A stretch of 50,681 nucleotides of DNA, taken from an uncultured Angelakisella sp. GTDB lineage: Bacteria > Bacillota > Clostridia > Oscillospirales > Ruminococcaceae. The stretch is taken from the NCBI GenBank assembly GCA_910585525.1, contig CAJUFR010000005.1, forward strand, positions 31,686-82,366, read 5' to 3'. This document shows, piece after piece, positions 7,369 to 23,566 of the stretch; position 1 is the stretch's first letter; each line of letters starts with the position of its first letter. The notes below the pieces were generated by a model. That model saw only the letters and a program-made list of their open reading frames with translations. It searched no databases and was not told where the DNA came from. The translations under genes and the position numbers were made by a program.

Positions 7369-10300
7369 TTATGGTGTGGGTCCTGGGGGCGGGGTCTGGA
7401 TGGTGATGGTGTTGGTCAGCGTGTGTTCCAGTCCGTCCTTGTCGGTGAGGGTGATCTCCAACGGTATCTCGGTCCCCTGGAAGAGTGGCTTTTTCATGAT
7501 GTTGAGAGTCTTGTTGCCCTCTGTTATCGTTACCTGAGCCCCTCCATTGGAGACCTCCACCTTAGTCAGTATCAGCCCGTCATACCCGCTAAAGTCCATG
7601 GTCCAAAGGTCGTTAGGACTGACCTCCACCACCTCCGGCTGCGGCATCACCGTCACGGTGACGGCGCTGCTGCCTTCGTAGCCGGTGCCGCCGTGAGTGT
7701 ACTTGTAGTGGAGGTTCACCGCCTCCTGGGTCTCCCGGTCGGCCGGGCCGCTTTGGATGGTGACGCTTTTGGTGGTGTCGCTGTTCTCTGCAACGCTGCA
7801 CCGCAGCCCGTCGCTGGCCCCGGCGGCGATCAGCTGCCACGGCCCGGGAAGCAGGGCGTCCGTGGCCCCGTGGGGGGTGACCGGCACCGTCACCCTGTCG
7901 TTTTCAAAGACAGTCACCTGGGTGGGCTGCAATTCCAGCTGGGTGGTGACGTTGACGGTGATGACGATCTCCTCGTTCCCGTTGCGGATGGTCAGGGTGG
8001 TGCTGCCCTTTTTCCGGGCGGTGACGGTAAGGGTCGCCGTCCCGTCAGGGTTGTCGCTCAGGGTGGCTTCCGCCACGTCCGCTGGCTCCCCGGATCCCAG
8101 GCTCCACCCGCCGTCCGCCACCTCCTCCAGGGTCAATATCTCGGTATGGGGCAGGGCGGTGAACAGGTCCAGGATGATAGGGGCGCCGCCATACTCCGGC
8201 CGCACGATGCCGTAGGCGGGCCACTGGCCGTAGTGGACATGGTAGCCGCCCTCCCGGGTCAGGATGGTGGGGAAGGGGTAATTGATCCCTTGCAGGTCCT
8301 TCCGGGCGCTGGGGGCGTAGCTGTACTTGCCCGGCACCGGGAACCCCGCCTCGGTGCTGGTGACGGGGGCAAAGCCGGAGAGCCTGGTGTAGATGTCATC
8401 CCCGGCCAACTGGCGGTAGGCTTGGTTCGTGACGTTGGGGTTTGGGGTATCATTGTAAGGGGCAGTGCTATCGTAGGCGGGTGTATTGTAGTTGATGCCG
8501 TTGGTATCGTAGATATCGGTCTTGAAACTCAAGCAGTCATTCTGTTGCCGTATTTTTCTGATCCCGCCTGGGTTGTTTTTCAGAACCGTATCCCCCAGAT
8601 AGTAGCAGTTGGAGATCGTGCACTTCCCAAGGTTCCCGACCGTATGCCTTTGCCCGCTTTTTACTTGTACTGTTGCGATCTCATCCCTCGTGTAAACGTC
8701 ACCGGTACCACCTATGGCATAGACCGCCCGGATATAGGGGTTGGCATCGTCACCGGTCACGCTGGGCAACGTAACATAACTGTAGCTGTTTTTAATGCTG
8801 TTGTTGGTATTATCGCTACCTGTCTGCAAGATGGTGTTCCTATAATCTGCGTTCCCCAGGATCCCAATATAAGGGCCGCTTCCATTCACTCGCAGGGGCT
8901 TCATGTAGCTGCCGCCAACGATGCCGCCAATATAGATACCCTTTGAGAAATTGCCACTCGCTGCGGGTTTTTGTCCAGCTGCAAATGAAGCCTTACTTGC
9001 GTCCTTATGAACACGGATGCTCCCACCGGCGTAACAATTCGTAATGGCTGCATAGGTGTTTATATCGATCTCTCCTTCAGGGATATTTTGGCAAACACCC
9101 ACCAAACCGCCAATACGCATATTGTCGTTGTCCACAGCAGTTGACGGAACAACGATATTCGTTACAGCGGAACAGCCGTTGAGGTCCATTCTGGAAATAC
9201 CCAGCAGGCCTCCGATGCAGCTGCCACCCCAGGCGTCGGCACCTCCTTTGGTAAAGACATTTGCGGTGATGGTGTAGCCGGAAACAGCGCAGGACTCCAC
9301 CCCGCCTTGGCCGCCATCCTTTGCCGCCACCCCAGCCAGCGCGCCAATGGCGTACCAGCGAGTTTGGGTGTTTTCATCATGTCCGCTCTCGATCCTTCCC
9401 TGGCCGCTTTCATCGTGGAGGATCATATTTTTCAGCGTGCCGCCATAGACGACACCGAACAGCCCGGCGCAGGAAGCGGTCCCTCCCTTGATGCTGACAT
9501 TTTTGATGACATAATCCGCCCCGTCATAGGTCCCGCCAAACCAGCCATACAGGTTGCCGTTGTTGCCACCCGACGGGTCGTAATATTCCGCAATAGGGGT
9601 ATATTCCTCCCCCTTCCCGTCCAGGTCGTGGCTTTGCTGCCAATAGTATTTTCCTTTTGCGCCATTAGCATTGGATCTGCACAGGTACGGGAAGCGATCG
9701 ACGGCATCCGCCGTCCCCTCCAGCACCGTCCTGGTATCCCTATTTCCCTTATGCCAGTTGATCAACTCCAGCTGGGCCACCGCCCGCACCTCGTAGGGGT
9801 TTTCCTTGCTGCCGGGGATCTCTGTCATGAAAGGATTTGCTCTCCACCCGGCGGGGTACTCCTTTACCGCCAAGGCGTCGGCAAAGTGGGGGTTCACCTG
9901 GAAACTGGCAGTAAGTTCGTCGGCGTCGGTGGCACCCTTCTGGGTCAGGGTCACCGTCCCGTTGGGGTCCCCGGTGGGGTACAGGTCAGTCGTCACCCTT
10001 TCCGGGGCTGTGTTGGGGTCAAAGCTGCGGTAGGAGTGGAAGGTAAAGCCCGGCATCAGCCCCGCCAGGGCGGCATCCACCTCGGTCAGGGTGCTGCCCT
10101 GCCAGCCTTCTATCTTCTCCGCCTGGGCCTCCACCGTCGCAAACTCCATCCCGTAGTACCCGTACCCGTAGTCGCTCACCACCATCCCGTCATCACGGGC
10201 GGTGGAAAGGGTGCTCAGTTTGGTGATGACCGTTTTCTCCGGCTCCACCGCCAGCAGGCTGACATAGTAGGCGGAGGCGGGAGCAGGGGCGTCCCCGTCC

Positions 10301-13300
10301 CCGGCGGTGTTCTCCTTCTCCAGCCGCTCCAGCTTCTCCCAGTAGTAGACCCCCATCTGCCCCAACTCCATGGGGACAGGCCAGGCCCCGTAGTGGACCG
10401 GCTCGCCGTCGCTGCCGGTGACGGCGGTGGGGTAGGGGAAGGTCTTATCCCCCTCCACGAACTTCATCCCGGTGATGATGGAGGCTTTCGTCTGGTCGGC
10501 GAGTTCCTGGTACTTCTTTTCCTCCGCCTTGCGGGGGACGTAGTTGGCGGTATAGGAGACGTCCCGATAGGTAAAGTTGCCCTTGTTCAGGTAGACAGTT
10601 CCCTCCTGCTTGCCGTCGGTGACGCCGCAGAAGCCGAAGGTCTCCACCCGCCGCCCGCTGCTGCGCAGGTCCTGGGCGGCGTAGCTGTCCCGTATGTTGC
10701 CATAGTTGTACCCCACAAAGCCGCAGATGCGGGCGTCGGAGGTGTTATCCACCACGGCGGTGGTCCGGCCCACGCTGTAGGAGGTGCGGATGGTCCCGGC
10801 GCTGTTGTTCTGCCCCACCAGCCCCCCCACATAGGCGCGGGCGTAGGTGTCGCACTGGGCGGAGAGGGTGGCGGTCTCGGCCCCGCTGGCCCGGATGATG
10901 CCGTTGTTCTGCCCCGCCAGCCCCCCAACGTAGATGGTGGAGCCGATGGAACGGCCCACCAGGCTGACGCCGGAGACCGCGCAGTTTTCCACCGTGCCGG
11001 AGTTGCCCCCTGCCAGCCCGCCCACATACAGGCTCTGGGAGCCGTCCCCCATGGCGATGGAGACGGTCTTTTCCGGGTCCATCCGGTAGACGATATTCCG
11101 CAAAGTGCCTTCGTTAAAGCCGAACAGCCCGGCATAAAGGCGGGTGGCGTCGGCCTGGAAGGTGACCCCGGTGATGGTGTGACAGTCCCCGTTGTAGCTG
11201 CCGTTAAAGGGCTTCTCCCGGTCACCGACAGGCGCCTGGGCAAAGATCTCCTGCGCCTGGCCCGGTGCCGCCGGTCCCGGGAACAGCTCGTACCCGGTGT
11301 AGCCCACGTAGTTCAGGTCCAGCTGCTGGTGGTAGGTGACACGCCGCTGGGTGTTGTGGTAGTAGTGGGGGTAAAGGCTGAGGCTGTACAGGTGCCGCGG
11401 GGTGCGGATGCTGACGGTGCCACGGTTTTCCAGCAGCCCGGCGGCGTACTCCCTGGCGCTTTCGTCGTCCCACTCCGGGGCGCTTTCCCCCTCCGCCAGG
11501 ATGTAGGGCACCACCGTTTCCGCAAAGTGGGGGATATAGAAGTAGGTCCCCGACTTCACCTTGTCGTTGCCCAGGGTGAACTGGAAATCCAGGTACTGGT
11601 AAAGGTTTTCGCTGGTCTTTTTGCCGTTCACCAGGTCGGGGACGTTCTCGTCGTCCTCCGCCCCGTTGGGCAGCAGGGCAAGGTAATAATTTCCCCCGTC
11701 CCAGCTGGCCTCCTGGAAGGACTCCCCGCCGTCCGGGGCCTGGCCCTTATAATAGGTCTTATCGAAGGTCTTTTTTGCCCCATTTTCATCAAAATAGGTA
11801 TAAGTGATGACCAGATTACTTTCCGTCAGGTCATCCGCCCGGATGGCCACGGCGTACCCGTCGGAAACGATGGTCTTGTCATTCTCCAACTCCCCGATCA
11901 GATACCGGGCGTTGCCGCCGGAAAAGCCGTAACTCCCGTCGCTGTACTTCTCGTAGTAGACCAGGCTGGGCTCCTTGAACTCGGCGTTCCAGTCCCCGTA
12001 ATGGGGCAGGTCCTTTAGGCCCGGGAAGCTGTACACCACCAGGTTCTGGCTCTCCCGCAGGTTGTAGGGGTGGCTGCTCCCCGCCCCCTTCCAGCCAAAG
12101 GCGTCCCCCATCTCCCCGGCAAAGCCGGGGTCGGTCATCCCGCTGTAGGACATGCCCCACTGCTCAAAGCCCTTGTACTCCCCGCGGTAAAATGTAGTTG
12201 TATACACATCCTGATTGGCACTATAGTTTTGGGTCAGCGGGTAAAAAGTCCCATCCTCCTTGGTGTAGGACATCACCGAATAGCAGTTCTCGGTGTGGGT
12301 CTTTCCGTTCCCCAGGCAGAACCCGGCGGCCGTCTCTGTGTCCTGGGCGATGAACCCTGCGGCGTAGCTGTTGGTAAGGGTGACATCACCGGTCAGGTCC
12401 CCGACCAACCCGGCGGCCTTACCGGCCAGGTAACAATCGGCGTAACAGCCCCCGATGGCCAGCGTGCCCGTGTTCTGCCCCACCAGGCCCCCGGTGACGT
12501 TGGTCCCCTTCACCGTGGTGGCCGCAAAGGAATTTTCGATGGTGCTGGCCCTTGCCATCCTTCCCACCAGCCCGCCGGCGTCGCTGCCGGTGATCATGTA
12601 CCGGTAGCCCCCGGCCCCTGCCTGGTCGCTGCCCAGCAGGCCCCGCAGGTCGGCTTCCCCCTGGTCAGGCTCCCAGTAGACCCGGCAATCTTTGATGGTG
12701 GCATTGTCCGCCACCCCCGCCAGGGCACCGGCAGCCTTGATGTTGTCATTGGCATTTACTGTGGCGTTCACCAGCCGTACCCCGGTAAAGGTGGTGCCAC
12801 CGGCATAGGAAAACAGCCCGGAATCCTTCCCCGCCCCGGATACATACAACTCCCGTATCTCCAGCTGCTTGCCGTCGTAGCTGGTCAGTTCCCCGTTGGT
12901 GATGGGGGTAAACTTGTACCCCTGGTAAGTCTCGTTGCTGCTGTGGCAGAGGATAACGCTCTCCTGCACCGCCTTGGTCTTGCCCGCCACCTTGGAATAG
13001 TCCTGGTCCAGGTTCTGCAAATGCCGCAGGCAGGCGATATTGGCGGTGTCCCCTGTGCTCCTTTCGGAAAACAGGCTGTTGTCGGTGTCACTGTCGGTCA
13101 CCTCATCGAATTTGTCCCCGGCGGGGGCCAACGTCCCGGTGACGGTAAAGCTGTCCCCGGGGGCGATGGCGTCACTATAAAGCCCGGCAAACTTTCTGTT
13201 CCCCAGTTCATCCAGCACCCATGTCTTGGTGTATGTATTGCCGCTGCCGCTGGCAACGGGGCCGGTTTGGGTCAGCCGCGTGTGGTCCCCGTGGTTCATC

Positions 13301-14028
13301 AAGTCCAAACGGTTCATCCCCGGGTAGTCCAGCGACACATCCAGTATGTAGTCCCCCGACCCCACCGACTGGGGCAGCCAGTAGGTGACCTTCACCGTCA
13401 GCCGCTCCCCGTTGTCGATCTCCACGTCGATGTAGGGGGCGGAGGCGGGACCGGTCTCCTCTCCCTCCGCCTGGCCGCCGCCGTAGTAGCCCAGCATGGG
13501 CTTTGTCCTTTCCTCCCGGGTGGCGGTGGTCCAGATGTTATAAAACGCCTGGTCCATCCCGCCAATGGCCGTTTCACAAAAGAAAACATCGGTGACACAG
13601 CCGCTCACCGGCTCGTAAAAGACATAAAAATCCCCATCCCACAGGGCGGGGTCGATGCTCCCCGCCGGCAGCAGCCGCTCCATGGCGGGGTCGCTCCCCT
13701 GGATGTAGTACAGTTCCACCGGGGCGGCGGCTTCCTCCCCCTCCGCCACACCGGCCACGGCGGCGGTGGCCTGGATGGCGTTGTCCCCGGTGCCGGTCTT
13801 TTTCACCAGGCTGCCCAGCCGCTTGCCGTTTTTCAGCAGCACCGCCTGGTTTTCCGCCGCCATGTAGATGGACCGGGCGGCGTTGTCCATCTCGGTGATC
13901 TTCAGCATCGCCCGGGCCCGGGCCAGCCCCACGGCGGAAACAGCGATGAGTATCGCCAGTATCCCGGCGGCAACCAGCGTCTCCACCAGGGTGAAGCCGT
14001 TATTCTTTTTTTGCAGCAATTCGTTCAT
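7369..14028 (-). CDS. Giant prepilin-adhesin with GLUG repeats
   Basis: 2219-residue secreted protein and first gene of the pilus operon. The N-terminus is a true class III prepilin signal (MNELLQKKNNG/FTLVETLVAA, Glu5 present) followed by the hydrophobic helix and the usual amphipathic extension. Three clusters of GLUG-type repeats (GGLVGxN, AGLFGxxxGxL, with SY/CYA.. strands) lie roughly at residues 475-580, 960-1125 and 1515-1720. Ig-like/Big_2-type beta domains form the C-terminus from about 1955, ending PPPGPTP. ATG at 14028 or 14031 is used because AAAGGTGG is directly upstream; an ATG at 14058 is possible. Inference: pilus-tip adhesin, as its bulk would block packing within the fibre. 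The third repeat cluster is visibly lower in GC. Confidence 0.88.
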   Translation of the reverse strand: MNELLQKKNNGFTLVETLVAAGILAILIAVSAVGLARARAMLKITEMDNAARSIYMAAENQAVLLKNGKRLGSLVKKTGTGDNAIQATAAVAGVAEGEEAAAPVELYYIQGSDPAMERLLPAGSIDPALWDGDFYVFYEPVSGCVTDVFFCETAIGGMDQAFYNIWTTATREERTKPMLGYYGGGQAEGEETGPASAPYIDVEIDNGERLTVKVTYWLPQSVGSGDYILDVSLDYPGMNRLDLMNHGDHTRLTQTGPVASGSGNTYTKTWVLDELGNRKFAGLYSDAIAPGDSFTVTGTLAPAGDKFDEVTDSDTDNSLFSERSTGDTANIACLRHLQNLDQDYSKVAGKTKAVQESVILCHSSNETYQGYKFTPITNGELTSYDGKQLEIRELYVSGAGKDSGLFSYAGGTTFTGVRLVNATVNANDNIKAAGALAGVADNATIKDCRVYWEPDQGEADLRGLLGSDQAGAGGYRYMITGSDAGGLVGRMARASTIENSFAATTVKGTNVTGGLVGQNTGTLAIGGCYADCYLAGKAAGLVGDLTGDVTLTNSYAAGFIAQDTETAAGFCLGNGKTHTENCYSVMSYTKEDGTFYPLTQNYSANQDVYTTTFYRGEYKGFEQWGMSYSGMTDPGFAGEMGDAFGWKGAGSSHPYNLRESQNLVVYSFPGLKDLPHYGDWNAEFKEPSLVYYEKYSDGSYGFSGGNARYLIGELENDKTIVSDGYAVAIRADDLTESNLVITYTYFDENGAKKTFDKTYYKGQAPDGGESFQEASWDGGNYYLALLPNGAEDDENVPDLVNGKKTSENLYQYLDFQFTLGNDKVKSGTYFYIPHFAETVVPYILAEGESAPEWDDESAREYAAGLLENRGTVSIRTPRHLYSLSLYPHYYHNTQRRVTYHQQLDLNYVGYTGYELFPGPAAPGQAQEIFAQAPVGDREKPFNGSYNGDCHTITGVTFQADATRLYAGLFGFNEGTLRNIVYRMDPEKTVSIAMGDGSQSLYVGGLAGGNSGTVENCAVSGVSLVGRSIGSTIYVGGLAGQNNGIIRASGAETATLSAQCDTYARAYVGGLVGQNNSAGTIRTSYSVGRTTAVVDNTSDARICGFVGYNYGNIRDSYAAQDLRSSGRRVETFGFCGVTDGKQEGTVYLNKGNFTYRDVSYTANYVPRKAEEKKYQELADQTKASIITGMKFVEGDKTFPYPTAVTGSDGEPVHYGAWPVPMELGQMGVYYWEKLERLEKENTAGDGDAPAPASAYYVSLLAVEPEKTVITKLSTLSTARDDGMVVSDYGYGYYGMEFATVEAQAEKIEGWQGSTLTEVDAALAGLMPGFTFHSYRSFDPNTAPERVTTDLYPTGDPNGTVTLTQKGATDADELTASFQVNPHFADALAVKEYPAGWRANPFMTEIPGSKENPYEVRAVAQLELINWHKGNRDTRTVLEGTADAVDRFPYLCRSNANGAKGKYYWQQSHDLDGKGEEYTPIAEYYDPSGGNNGNLYGWFGGTYDGADYVIKNVSIKGGTASCAGLFGVVYGGTLKNMILHDESGQGRIESGHDENTQTRWYAIGALAGVAAKDGGQGGVESCAVSGYTITANVFTKGGADAWGGSCIGGLLGISRMDLNGCSAVTNIVVPSTAVDNDNMRIGGLVGVCQNIPEGEIDINTYAAITNCYAGGSIRVHKDASKASFAAGQKPAASGNFSKGIYIGGIVGGSYMKPLRVNGSGPYIGILGNADYRNTILQTGSDNTNNSIKNSYSYVTLPSVTGDDANPYIRAVYAIGGTGDVYTRDEIATVQVKSGQRHTVGNLGKCTISNCYYLGDTVLKNNPGGIRKIRQQNDCLSFKTDIYDTNGINYNTPAYDSTAPYNDTPNPNVTNQAYRQLAGDDIYTRLSGFAPVTSTEAGFPVPGKYSYAPSARKDLQGINYPFPTILTREGGYHVHYGQWPAYGIVRPEYGGAPIILDLFTALPHTEILTLEEVADGGWSLGSGEPADVAEATLSDNPDGTATLTVTARKKGSTTLTIRNGNEEIVITVNVTTQLELQPTQVTVFENDRVTVPVTPHGATDALLPGPWQLIAAGASDGLRCSVAENSDTTKSVTIQSGPADRETQEAVNLHYKYTHGGTGYEGSSAVTVTVMPQPEVVEVSPNDLWTMDFSGYDGLILTKVEVSNGGAQVTITEGNKTLNIMKKPLFQGTEIPLEITLTDKDGLEHTLTNTITIQTPPPGPTP

Positions 14029-14136
14029 CATCGGTCCACCTTTGCCATGGGGTATCAAGTGATTTGAGGGAAATTACCATATGTCTCGTGTGGGCATTTA
14101 GATAACCTTATCATATTTTAGTTAAGATTTCAATAT

Positions 14137-14167
14137 TTTATAGCATTTTTCTATAAAATTCTGTCGA
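14137..14167 (-). promoter_or_regulatory. Candidate promoter of the pilus operon
   Basis: AT-rich island upstream of the giant adhesin. Extended -10 TGC-TATAAA (TATAAA at 14137-14142) and -35 TCGACA (14162-14167), 19-bp spacer. The AT-richness contrasts strongly with the surroundings. The leader would be about 100 nt. Confidence 0.5.
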
Positions 14168-14235
14168 ATTTGTGAAAAGAATACAAGGTATTGGTACGAA
14201 CCTGTCATCCCGTGACCCCGGCAGGACGGGGCAGG

Positions 14236-14499
14236 TCAACGGGCCCGGTCATCCAGCTGCCGGGGCACAGGGCGGCCACCAGGCGTGGAGGCCAGTACAT
14301 CCCGGGGCCAGCAGCAGACCCCGACCTCCAGGGCGTTTTGCTCCAGCAGGTGGAAGTTGGCGTAGCGGCAGAACCAGCAGCACTGCCGCCCGCAAAGCCC
14401 CACCCTGCGCAGCCGGAAGGCGGGGCAGGTCTGTTCCGGCCAAACGTTGCACCCCGCCCTGGGCTGTTGTAAGCAGCCCCTCATTGATGGACACTCCAT
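14236..14499 (-). CDS. Cysteine-rich small protein, unknown function
   Basis: 87-residue protein with ten cysteines (positions 3, 9, 17, 25, 36, 40, 41, 44, 62, 63), including CGRQCCWFC and VCCWP. I do not recognise the family. Spacing suggests metal or Fe-S binding, or disulfides; there is no signal peptide. GGAGGGGAGCGGC directly precedes the ATG, an extended -10 promoter lies about 55 nt upstream, and a strong terminator isolates it from the preceding ORF. It is therefore probably an independent gene, not part of the pilus operon. The longer frame starting at 14808 crosses the terminator and is less likely. Confidence 0.65.
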   Translation of the reverse strand: MECPSMRGCLQQPRAGCNVWPEQTCPAFRLRRVGLCGRQCCWFCRYANFHLLEQNALEVGVCCWPRDVLASTPGGRPVPRQLDDRAR

Positions 14500-14554
14500 G
14501 CCGCTCCCCTCCCCTCCCAAAAAAACTGTCCTTTCCCGGAACGGTACAGACTTT

Positions 14555-14563
14555 ATTATAGCA
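14555..14563 (-). promoter_or_regulatory. Extended -10 promoter of the cysteine-rich gene
   Basis: TGC-TATAAT, a perfect extended -10, about 55 nt before the ATG at 14499. No good -35 is visible at 17 bp, as is acceptable for extended -10 promoters. Confidence 0.6.
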
Positions 14564-14656
14564 AAGAAACCGCCCCATTTTCCTCCCTGCGCCGATTTGG
14601 TCCTGTTTTGCGCATATTTTGCACGCAAGGCTCCCCGCCCCAAAATCCCCCCATAG

Positions 14657-14697
14657 AAAAAAGCGCCCCCCGCATTCCTGCCGGGGGGCGCTTTTTT
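14657..14697. terminator. Bidirectional intrinsic terminator
   Basis: An 11-bp GC stem (AGCGCCCCCCG / CGGGGGGCGCT) flanked by A-tract and T-tract, active in principle on both strands. On the minus strand it ends the small ORF at 14702. Confidence 0.85.
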
Positions 14698-14701
14698 CTG
14701 T

Positions 14702-14860
14702 TCACTTCTGGTCCGCCGTGGTAACATATACCCGAATGAGTTTTTTGATCTCCTCTTTCGTGTAAGTCTCCTGAGAAGGATCCTCGTCAATGATCTCACA
14801 CAGGTCAAACGCCATAGCCTTGCGTGTATCCTGCCTTTCCGTCTCTGTCCTCACCGTCAT
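14702..14860 (-). CDS. Small acidic/charged hypothetical protein
   Basis: 52-residue ORF (MTVRTETERQ...) of unknown function, rich in Glu, Asp, Lys and Thr, predicted mostly helical (TYTKEEIKKLIRVYV). AAGGAGG is only two nt from the ATG; a GTG at 14854 sits at the ideal eight nt, so the true start may be there (50 residues). It lies between the tuf terminator and a strong terminator, and has no visible promoter of its own. Confidence 0.5.
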   Translation of the reverse strand: MTVRTETERQDTRKAMAFDLCEIIDEDPSQETYTKEEIKKLIRVYVTTADQK

Positions 14861-14916
14861 ACCCTCCTTTTTCCTGCTGCCCAAGTCTCCAGGCACCCGC
14901 CAGCCCCCACCACAGC

Positions 14917-14943
14917 CAAAAGGGCCGGACTTTCGTCCGGCCC
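14917..14943 (-). terminator. Terminator of tuf
   Basis: Perfect 9-bp stem GGGCCGGAC, GAAA tetraloop, GTCCGGCCC, followed by TTTT on the minus strand, about 30 bp after the tuf stop. Confidence 0.88.
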
Positions 14944-14973
14944 GGGTAGGGCGTGGCAGCGGGCCCGGCCCGC

Positions 14974-16173
<1,200 letters not shown>

Positions 16174-16238
16174 GGTTCTTGTTCCTCCCTTTACATCTAG
16201 GATACGTTCTTTTTCCTTCTGTGGTGCGCTATACACGT

Positions 16239-16267
16239 ATTGTAGCAATTTTCCCGGCAAAATGCAA
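16239..16267 (-). promoter_or_regulatory. Candidate internal promoter of tuf
   Basis: -10 TACAAT (16239-16244), 17-bp spacer, -35 TTGCAT (16262-16267) in the fusA-tuf gap. The -35 is weak, the -10 good. It would allow extra tuf expression. Confidence 0.5.
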
Positions 16268-16290
16268 GGAAAAGTTCATCCGTCCCGGAC

Positions 16291-18417
<2,127 letters not shown>

Positions 18418-18492
18418 AATGCCCTCCTAAAACTCAGAAATGCTGCCCCGCCCCCGCCATACAGCAGGCGGGGTCAGGGACGAGAATGAAAA

Positions 18493-18963
18493 TTAGTAGC
18501 GGTAGTGGGCGAAAGCCTTGTTGGCCTCGGCCATCTTGTGGGTGTCGTCGCGCTTCTTGCAGGCGCCGCCCTGGTTGTTCAGGGCATCGCAGATCTCCCC
18601 GGCCAGCCGCTCCCGCATGGTCTTTTCGGACCGGGTGCGGGAGTAGGCGGTGAGCCAGCGCAGGCCCAGGGTCTGGCGGCGCTCCGGCCGCACCTCCATG
18701 GGCACCTGGTAGGTGGCGCCGCCTACACGGCGGGCCTTGACCTCCAGCACCGGCATGATGTTCTCCATGGCCTGCTCAAAGGCCTCCAGGGGGTCCTTGC
18801 CGGTCTTGTCCCGGACGATGTCGAACGCCCCGTAGACGATCTTCTGGGCAACGCCCTTTTTGCCGTCCAGCATGATGCTGTTCACCAGCCGGGTCACCAG
18901 CTTGGAACCATACAGGGGGTCCGGCAGTACGTCTCTCTTCGCGATATTACCACGTCTTGGCAC
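18493..18963 (-). CDS. rpsG: 30S ribosomal protein S7
   Basis: 156 residues, the exact bacterial length, starting PRRGNIAKRDVLPDP and ending FAHYRY. It nucleates 30S head assembly. Start is GTG at 18963, set by the conserved N-terminus and by AAGGAGGG nine nt upstream; the frame is open further upstream but that part is not S7. Confidence 0.97.
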   Translation of the reverse strand: MPRRGNIAKRDVLPDPLYGSKLVTRLVNSIMLDGKKGVAQKIVYGAFDIVRDKTGKDPLEAFEQAMENIMPVLEVKARRVGGATYQVPMEVRPERRQTLGLRWLTAYSRTRSEKTMRERLAGEICDALNNQGGACKKRDDTHKMAEANKAFAHYRY

Positions 18964-19165
18964 TTCGCTTCCCTCCTTCATATTTGGTATGAGATCATCG
19001 GTACTCGAAAGCAGAAAAACTCCCGTTTGCGCCAGACTGGCCATATCCATCTATCGTTCATGGATGCTGCCGTTGTCTGGCAGTCATTACGCAAACTTTT
19101 ACAAGCCGTATCCACACAAAGCGTTCTTCGCCGCGGATACACGGTCTTGTCCTCGGGGCGTCCTC

Positions 19166-19594
19166 TTACTTACCGGCACCGGCCTTCTTCGGCCGCTTCG
19201 CGCCGTACTTGGAACGGGCCTGCATCCGCTTGGCAACGCCCTGGGCATCCAGAGTGCCGCGGATGATGTGGTAACGCACACCGGGCAGGTCCTTGACACG
19301 GCCGCCGCGGATGAGGACCACGCTGTGCTCCTGCAGGTTGTGGCCGATGCCCGGGATGTAGCTGGTGGCTTCGATCCCGTTGGAAAGGCGCACCCTGGCT
19401 ACCTTACGAAGGGCGGAGTTGGGCTTTTTGGGGGTGGATGTTCTGATGGCAGTACACACACCACGCTTCTGGGGGGAGTTCTGCTGGATGGCCGCGCGCT
19501 TCTTGGAGTTCCATCCTCTCAGCAGGGCGGGGGCGGTGGACTTCTTCTCCACGGTCTCTCTCCCTTTGCGGACGAGCTGGTTAAAGGTCGGCAT
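19166..19594 (-). CDS. rpsL: 30S ribosomal protein S12
   Basis: 142 residues, first gene of its transcription unit. The conserved PNSALRKVARVRL and GGRVKDLPGVRYH stretches are wild-type at the lysines (K42/K87 type) where streptomycin resistance changes occur. AAGGAGGT lies before the ATG at 19594. Confidence 0.98.
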   Translation of the reverse strand: MPTFNQLVRKGRETVEKKSTAPALLRGWNSKKRAAIQQNSPQKRGVCTAIRTSTPKKPNSALRKVARVRLSNGIEATSYIPGIGHNLQEHSVVLIRGGRVKDLPGVRYHIIRGTLDAQGVAKRMQARSKYGAKRPKKAGAGK

Positions 19595-19703
19595 ATTCTT
19601 GCACCTCCTTAAAAAAGATATATCCCACAGCGTGTTCACGCTGGTCGGACCGGCTTTTCCGGCGGCCCGCCGTCAAAAAATGGCCGGCCGCCACCAATTA
19701 AAT

Positions 19704-19733
19704 ATTTTACCAAAGCACAATACGGCTTGTCAA
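19704..19733 (-). promoter_or_regulatory. Promoter of rpsL-rpsG-fusA(-tuf)
   Basis: -35 TTGACA (19728-19733), 18-bp spacer, -10 TAAAAT (19704-19709). The leader of about 100 nt includes a strong hairpin with arms GGCGGCC and GGCCGCC, possibly a ribosomal-protein feedback site. Confidence 0.8.
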
Positions 19734-19808
19734 GCGGTTTTCGCCCGATATTTGGATGTTTTGCAGGATATTCCCCGGGCATTTTTAGTTATCATGCCCA
19801 GTTTTTAG

Positions 19809-19849
19809 AAAAACCAGGGCCAAGGGGCGTTTTTTCCCTTTGGCCCTGG
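19809..19849 (-). terminator. Terminator of rpoBC
   Basis: Long stem CCAGGGCCAAAGGG / CCCCTTGGCCCTGG followed by TTTTT on the minus strand, 17 bp after the rpoC stop. It separates rpoBC from rpsL. Confidence 0.88.
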
Positions 19850-19865
19850 GCAATAGGACAGGCTC

Positions 19866-23525
<3,660 letters not shown>

Positions 23526-23566
23526 AGTATTAGCCCCTCTCTATCTTATAGGTCCTTGACCGGCTG

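Noticed and set aside
9307..14067. Long plus-strand open frames (903 and 665 codons) opposite the giant adhesin
   Set aside because: They are antisense to a gene with clear domains, lack ribosome-binding sites and consist of His/Pro/Gly/Val-rich low-complexity sequence expected from high-GC reverse complements.
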